Shown in pieces: positions 23,593 through 26,824 of a stretch of DNA of 26,824 nt (position 1 is its first letter; each line of letters opens with the position of its first letter). The stretch comes from Saccoglossus kowalevskii (Eukaryota > Hemichordata > Enteropneusta > Harrimaniidae), in contig NW_003158723.1 in NCBI RefSeq assembly GCF_000003605.2, positions 1 to 26,824 of the forward strand, written 5' to 3'. The position numbers were made by a program, and so were the translations under genes. The notes under the pieces were generated by a model. That model was given only the letters and a program-made list of their open reading frames with translations, had not been told where the DNA came from and ran no database searches.

Positions 23593-25965
23593 CATTAGTG
23601 TACGAATAGACACTGAATGTAAGTAATACTGCCCAGTAACACTAGTGTACAAATGGACACTGAATGTAAGTAATACTGCCCAGTAACACTAGTGTACAAA
23701 TGGACACTGAATGTAAGTAATACTGCCCAGTAACACTAGTGTACAAATGGACACTGAATGTAAGTAATACTGCCCAGTAACACTAGTGTACGAATGGACA
23801 CTGAATGTAAGTAATACTGCCCAGTAACATTAGTGTACGAATAGATACTGAATGTAAGTAATACTGCCCAGTAACACTAGTGTACAAATGGACACTGAAT
23901 GTAAGTAATACTGCCCAGTAACACTAGTGAACGAATGGACACTGAATGTAAGTAATACTGCCCAGTAACACTAGTGTACAAATGGACACTGAATGTAAGT
24001 AATACTGCCCAGTAACACTAGTGTACAAATGGACACTGAATGTAAGTAATACTGCCCAGTAACACTAGTGTACGAATGGACGCGGAATGTAAGTAATACT
24101 GCCCAGTAACACTAGTGTACGAATGGACGCTGAATGTAAGTAATACTGCCCAGTAACACTAGTGTACAAATGGACACTGAATGTAAGTAATACTGCCCAG
24201 TAACACTAGTGTACAAATGGACACTGAATGTAAGTAATACTGCCCAGTAACACTAGTGTACAAATGGACACTGAATGTAAGTAATACTGCCCAGTAACAC
24301 TAGTGTACAAATGGACACTGAATGTAAGTAATACTGCCCAGTAACACTAGTGTACAAATGGACACTGAATGTAAGTAATACTGCCCAGTAACACTAGTGT
24401 ACAAATGGACACTGAATGTAAGTAATACTGCCCAGTAACACTAGTGTACGAATGGACACTGAATGTAAGTAATACTGCCCAGTAACACTAGTGTACAAAT
24501 GGACACTGAATGTAAGTAATACTGCCCAGTAACACTAGTGTACGAATAGACAGTGAATGTAAGTAATACTGCCCAGTAACACTAGTGTACAAATGGACAC
24601 TGAATGTAAGTAATACTGCCCAGTAACACTAGTGTACAAATGGACACTGAATGTAAGTAATACTGCCCTGTAACACTAGTGTACAAATGGACACTGAATG
24701 TAAGTAATACTGCCCAGTAACACTAGTGTACGAATAGACAGTGAATGTAAGTAATACTGCCCAGTAACACTAGTGTACAAATGGACACTGAATGTAAGTA
24801 ATACTGCCCAGTAACACTAGTCTATGAATGGACAGTGAATGTAAGTAATACTGCCCAGTAACACTAGTGAATGAATGGACACTGAATGTAAATAATACTG
24901 CCCAGTAACACTAGTGTACAAATGGACACTGAATGTAAGTAATACTGCCCAGTAACACTAGTGTACAAATGGACACTGAATGTAAGTAATACTGCCCAGT
25001 AACACTAGTGTACAAATGGACACTGAATGTAAGTAATACTGCCCAGTAACACTAGTGTACAAATGGACACTGAATGTAAGTAATACTGCCCAGTAACACT
25101 AGTGTACAAATGGACACTGAATGTAAGTAATACTGCCCAGTAACACTAGTGTACAAATGGACACTGAATGTAAGTAATACTGCCCAGTAACACTAGTGTA
25201 CAAATGGACACTGAATGTAAGTAATACTGCCCAGTAACACTAGTGTACGAATAGACAGTGAATGTAAGTAATACTGCCCAGTAACACTAGTGTACAAATG
25301 GACACTGAATGTAAGTAACACTGCCCAGTAACACTAGTCTATGAATGGACAGTGAATGTAAGTAATACTTCCCAGTAACACTAGTGTACAAATGGACACT
25401 GAATGTAAGTAATACTGCCCAGTAACATTAGTGTACGAATGGACACTGAATGTAAGTAATACTGCCCAGTAACACTAGTGTACAAATGGACACTGAATGT
25501 AAGTAATACTGCCCAGTAACACTAGTGTACAAATGGACACTGAATGTAAGTAATACTGCCCAGTAACACTAGTGTACAAATGGACACTGAATGTAAGTAA
25601 TACTGCCCAGTAACACTAGTGTACGAATGGACACTGAATGTAAGTAATACTGCCCAGTAACATTAGTGTACGAATAGATACTGAATGTAAGTAAGTCTGC
25701 CCAGTAACACTAGTGTACAAATGGACACTGAATGTAAGTAATACTGCCCAGTAACACTAGTGTACGAATGGACACTGAATGTGAATAATACTGCCCAGTA
25801 ACACTAGTGTACGAATAGACACTGAATGTAAGTAATACTGCCCAGTAACACTAGTGTACGAATAGACACTGAATGTAAGTAATACTGCCCAGTAACACTA
25901 GTGTACAAATGGACACTGAATGTAAGTAATACTGTCATGAATTCTTATTATTTATTCTTACATTA

Positions 25966-25973
25966 ATTTGCAT
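25966..25973 (+). promoter_or_regulatory. Octamer motif ATTTGCAT in the LTR
   Basis: This is an exact match to the octamer element bound by POU-domain (Oct) factors in animals. It lies in the AT-rich first third of the LTR, about 58 bases upstream of a YY1-like motif, where upstream promoter elements of an LTR are expected. An 8-base match can occur by chance in AT-rich DNA, so a function is only suggested. Confidence 0.4.
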
Positions 25974-26030
25974 AAGTGGTTTTACGAGGTGCGCCCTCTG
26001 TGGCAGGAGGAAAACACTCAGGCGGTGGCT

Positions 26031-26040
26031 AAGATGGCGG
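26031..26040 (+). promoter_or_regulatory. YY1-like motif AAGATGGCGG in the LTR
   Basis: The sequence matches the core of the animal YY1 consensus (AAGATGGCGGC) at every base but the last, which is A at 26,041. YY1 sites near the start of retroelement transcripts, for example in mammalian L1, help position transcription. Here the motif lies about 70 bases before the LTR end. That would suit a TATA-less promoter, but no start site can be read from the sequence alone. Confidence 0.45.
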
Positions 26041-26107
26041 AGTAGCTAGCGAGGACTGATGGTGAGTGATCTGTCGTGCTGGTTTTGTTATAGCGTTCTG
26101 TGACATA

Positions 26108-26124
26108 TGGGGGCTCGTCCGGGA
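26108..26124 (+). promoter_or_regulatory. Primer-binding site complementary to tRNA-Pro
   Basis: TGGGGGCTCGTCCGGGA is complementary to the 3' end of animal tRNA-Pro including its CCA tail, and is the same type of site used by murine leukaemia virus and various Ty3/Gypsy elements. Seventeen bases match; the eighteenth (26,125) is G in place of T. It sits two bases after the LTR end, the standard position for starting minus-strand DNA synthesis. The match breaks where the pol fragment begins, so the deletion that removed gag and protease may end inside the site. Confidence 0.92.
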
Positions 26125-26126
26125 GT

Positions 26127-26380
26127 ATGTTGAAGATGGGAGTTATAAGAGAAACCGAATCCCCATACGCATCACCTGTCGTGATAGTACGCAAAAAAGA
26201 TGGATCGAATCGTATATGTATTGACTACCGAAAACTAAACAAGGTAACAGTGTTTGATCCAGAGCCAATGGTGACGGCAGATGATATGTTCCAAGATCTC
26301 AGTAAAGACAAGTACTTTACTAAGGTGGATCTTAGTAAGGGGTTTTGGCAGGTTCCTGTGGCGGGGGAGGACATACAGTA
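26127..26380 (+). pseudogene. pol: Reverse transcriptase fragment (Ty3/Gypsy pol), 3' truncated
   Basis: One open frame reads through the N-terminal fingers and start of the palm of a Ty3/Gypsy reverse transcriptase. Recognisable segments are MGVIRETESPYASPVVIV, the RKKDGSNRICIDYRKLN motif, and KVDLSKGFWQVPV, whose Asp is the first of the three catalytic aspartates. Sequence similarity to the family ends at about GEDI (26,375). The palm with the Y-x-D-D motif, the connection and RNase H are missing. The frame is open from a GTG at 26,100 through the LTR end and primer-binding site, which is fortuitous. It closes at TGA 26,394-26,396, inside the first copy of the 20-bp duplication. Gag, protease and the start of the domain are missing upstream. 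It is a non-functional relic; the family call is secure. Confidence 0.93.
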
Positions 26381-26420
26381 CAGAGGATGTAGCTGAAGCA
26401 CAGAGGATGTAGCTGAAGCA
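26381..26420 (+). repeat. 20-bp perfect tandem duplication at the RT-integrase junction
   Basis: CAGAGGATGTAGCTGAAGCA occurs twice back to back (26,381-26,400 and 26,401-26,420). The second copy is in frame with the following integrase and reads as integrase sequence (EDVAEA). The first is in a different phase and introduces TGA at 26,394. Since 20 is not a multiple of three, the duplication changes the phase between the two fragments. It lies exactly where the internal deletion joins, so deletion and duplication may come from one repair or template-switch event. Confidence 0.95.
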
Positions 26421-26824
26421 CTGGTTGATATGTACAGTCGCCTAGGTATACCAGAGGAGATTCTACATGACATGGGAACTCAGTTCGTGTCAGAGTGTAT
26501 GTGTGAAGTTTCTCGTCTGTTGAGTATTAGACAACTGTCAACCACCCCTTATCATCCAATGTGTAATGGGCTGGTTGAAAAGTTTAATGGTACGTTAAAA
26601 GCAATGTTGAAGCGTTTGTGCAGTGAGCAGCCAAAGCAGTGGCACCGCTACATCAATGCATTGTTATTCGCCTATAGAGAAGTGCCCCAAGAATCAACAG
26701 GTTTTGCTCCATTTGAGCTGATGTATGGGAGGACTATCAGAGGTCCTCTGCATATTTTGAAGCAACTCTGGACGACAGAGACTGAGGACCAGAAATAGAA
26801 ACAGTTATCAGTATGTGTTTGAGT
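26403..26824 (+). pseudogene. pol: Integrase fragment (Ty3/Gypsy pol), second half of core, frameshifted
   Basis: The frame encodes the C-terminal half of an rve-type integrase core. HDMGTQF holds the second catalytic Asp and NGLVEKFNGTLK the catalytic Glu, with 35 residues between them, as in the D,D-35-E triad. The first Asp and the zinc-binding HHCC domain are absent. TPYHPMCNGLVEKFNG, LLFAYREVPQESTGFAPFEL and YGRTIRGP are typical of the family. An ATG at 26,430 opens a 122-codon frame, but it lies within the domain and is not a natural start. The frame ends at TAG 26,796-26,798, while family-like sequence (SYQYVFE) continues in the next phase from about 26,803. A frameshift therefore lies near 26,780-26,800. 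The usual R/Q/S residue in the D-x-G motif is Met here. The fragment runs off the window end. Confidence 0.92.

Larger units (their letters stand above)
1..25932. repeat. Satellite DNA array, 47-bp monomer, about 551 copies
   Basis: Head-to-tail copies of a 47-bp unit fill this stretch with no foreign insertion. Counting from the CACTAG anchor at 98 to the one at 25,896 gives exactly 548 monomer steps once observed indels (net +42 bases) are removed. Two more monomers lie before 98 and a final one is cut at its 37th to 39th base. The common unit has CACTAGTG, then TACAAATGGACACTGAATG, then TAAGTAATACTGCCCAGTAA. It is about 38% GC and most copies differ by 0-4 bases. The left end is outside the window. 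Such arrays are typical of eukaryotic heterochromatin (centromeric, pericentromeric or subtelomeric); which one cannot be told here. No gene, promoter or RNA gene is visible in it. True copy number depends on assembly accuracy. Confidence 0.98.
25933..26105 (+). repeat. Putative 5' LTR (173 bp)
   Basis: It begins TGTCATGAATTC directly at the satellite break and ends TTCTGTGACA two bases before the primer-binding site. TGTCA and TGACA are exact inverted termini of the TG...CA type required of LTRs. The first 45 bases are AT-rich and the remainder GC-richer. No clear TATA box or plus-strand AATAAA is visible. The length is short for Ty3/Gypsy LTRs but within the range I know for the group. A second copy is not in the window, so the call rests on the termini, the satellite boundary and the primer-binding site position. 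Confidence 0.82.
25933..26824 (+). mobile_element. Internally deleted Ty3/Gypsy-type LTR retrotransposon, 5' part
   Basis: The element interrupts the satellite within a monomer. In order it shows a 173-bp putative 5' LTR with TGTCA/TGACA ends, a tRNA-Pro primer-binding site, a fragment of reverse transcriptase, a 20-bp tandem duplication and a fragment of integrase. Gag, protease, most of the reverse transcriptase, RNase H and the N-terminal half of integrase are absent. The 3' LTR and target-site duplication would lie beyond the window. Because the LTR's first two bases (TG) equal the satellite bases expected there, the boundary is uncertain by two bases. The copy cannot encode working pol proteins. 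Confidence 0.93.

Noticed and set aside
1-25932. CRISPR-like array
   Set aside because: The regular 47-bp period has no unique spacers: the whole unit is repeated and variants recur. There are no cas genes and the flank is eukaryotic retroelement sequence.
1-25932. CENP-B box or telomere repeat in the monomer
   Set aside because: No TTCG....A..CGGG pattern is present in the common monomer or the main variants, and no TTAGGG-like tract occurs. Centromeric identity cannot be claimed.
1-25932. A regular higher-order repeat across the whole array
   Set aside because: Distances between equivalent markers (for example 36, 59, 188 and 88 monomers, or 50, 152, 58, 202 and 39) show no common period. 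Only local tandem units of 8 and 17 monomers are regular.
25945-25960. AATAAA polyadenylation signal in the LTR
   Set aside because: AATAAA occurs only on the minus strand (TTTATT on the plus strand), opposite to the element's transcription, so it is not the LTR's own signal.
26061-26094. Mini-intron from GGTGAGT to TTATAG within the LTR
   Set aside because: The donor-like GTGAGT and the acceptor-like TTTTGTTATAG are only about 30 bases apart, too short for a spliceosomal intron in animals.
26100-26126. GTG at 26,100 as the start of a real protein
   Set aside because: The first codons are LTR end and primer-binding site sequence. The open frame there is chance following the deletion, and GTG initiation is not expected in this context.
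26225-26473. Minus-strand open frame of 82 codons across the pol fragments
   Set aside because: It lies opposite recognisable reverse transcriptase and integrase sequence, has no recognisable domain, and spans the deletion junction. It is a shadow frame.

Overview
The window is almost entirely one satellite DNA array. From base 1 to about 25,932 it consists of head-to-tail copies of a 47-bp monomer. I placed about 551 monomer starts by following the recurring CACTAG anchor. The array's left end lies outside the window. Its right end is cut cleanly inside a monomer by an LTR retrotransposon, which fills the remaining 892 bases (25,933-26,824) and runs out of the window. There is no intact protein-coding gene, and I see no RNA gene, CRISPR array or bacterial feature. 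Every long open frame inside the array lies on the minus strand and is a by-product of the repeat.

The satellite is highly uniform. The common monomer begins with the palindrome CACTAGTG, continues with GTACAAATGGACACTG, and ends with GTAAGTAATACTGCCCAGTAA. Variants carry diagnostic changes such as CGAATGG, GACGCTG, CATTAG, CTATGAATGG, GAATGAATGG with GTAAATAA, TTTACAAATGG, and an extra 9-bp CACTAGTAA. These markers show that the array is a patchwork of longer segmental duplications with no single regular higher-order unit. One block recurs five times with exactly 329 bp between its TTTAC marker and its 9-bp marker. A 20-monomer block recurs three times, a 16-19 monomer block twice, and local tandem copies have 8- and 17-monomer periods. 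Markers tens to hundreds of monomers apart stay in 47-bp register once a few small indels are counted.

The right flank begins with a 173-bp putative LTR bounded by TGTCA and TGACA. Two bases later comes a 17-base match to a tRNA-Pro primer-binding site. The body is a heavily deleted Ty3/Gypsy-type pol: the primer-binding site is joined almost directly to the N-terminal part of a reverse transcriptase. That stops after the first catalytic Asp motif and is joined, across a 20-bp tandem duplication, to the second half of an integrase core. The integrase piece then shows a probable frameshift before the window ends. The copy cannot make functional pol proteins.

The combination of a long simple satellite and a Ty3/Gypsy element with tRNA-Pro priming points to a eukaryotic, most likely animal, heterochromatic region. 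The pol sequence style resembles elements common in aquatic invertebrates and fish, but the species cannot be fixed from this window. The retrotransposon appears to have inserted into the satellite, so I predict that satellite resumes beyond its 3' LTR outside the window. I did not find evidence for a new gene-encoded system. The points of interest are the array's recombination history, the structured monomer, and the scrambled retroelement.
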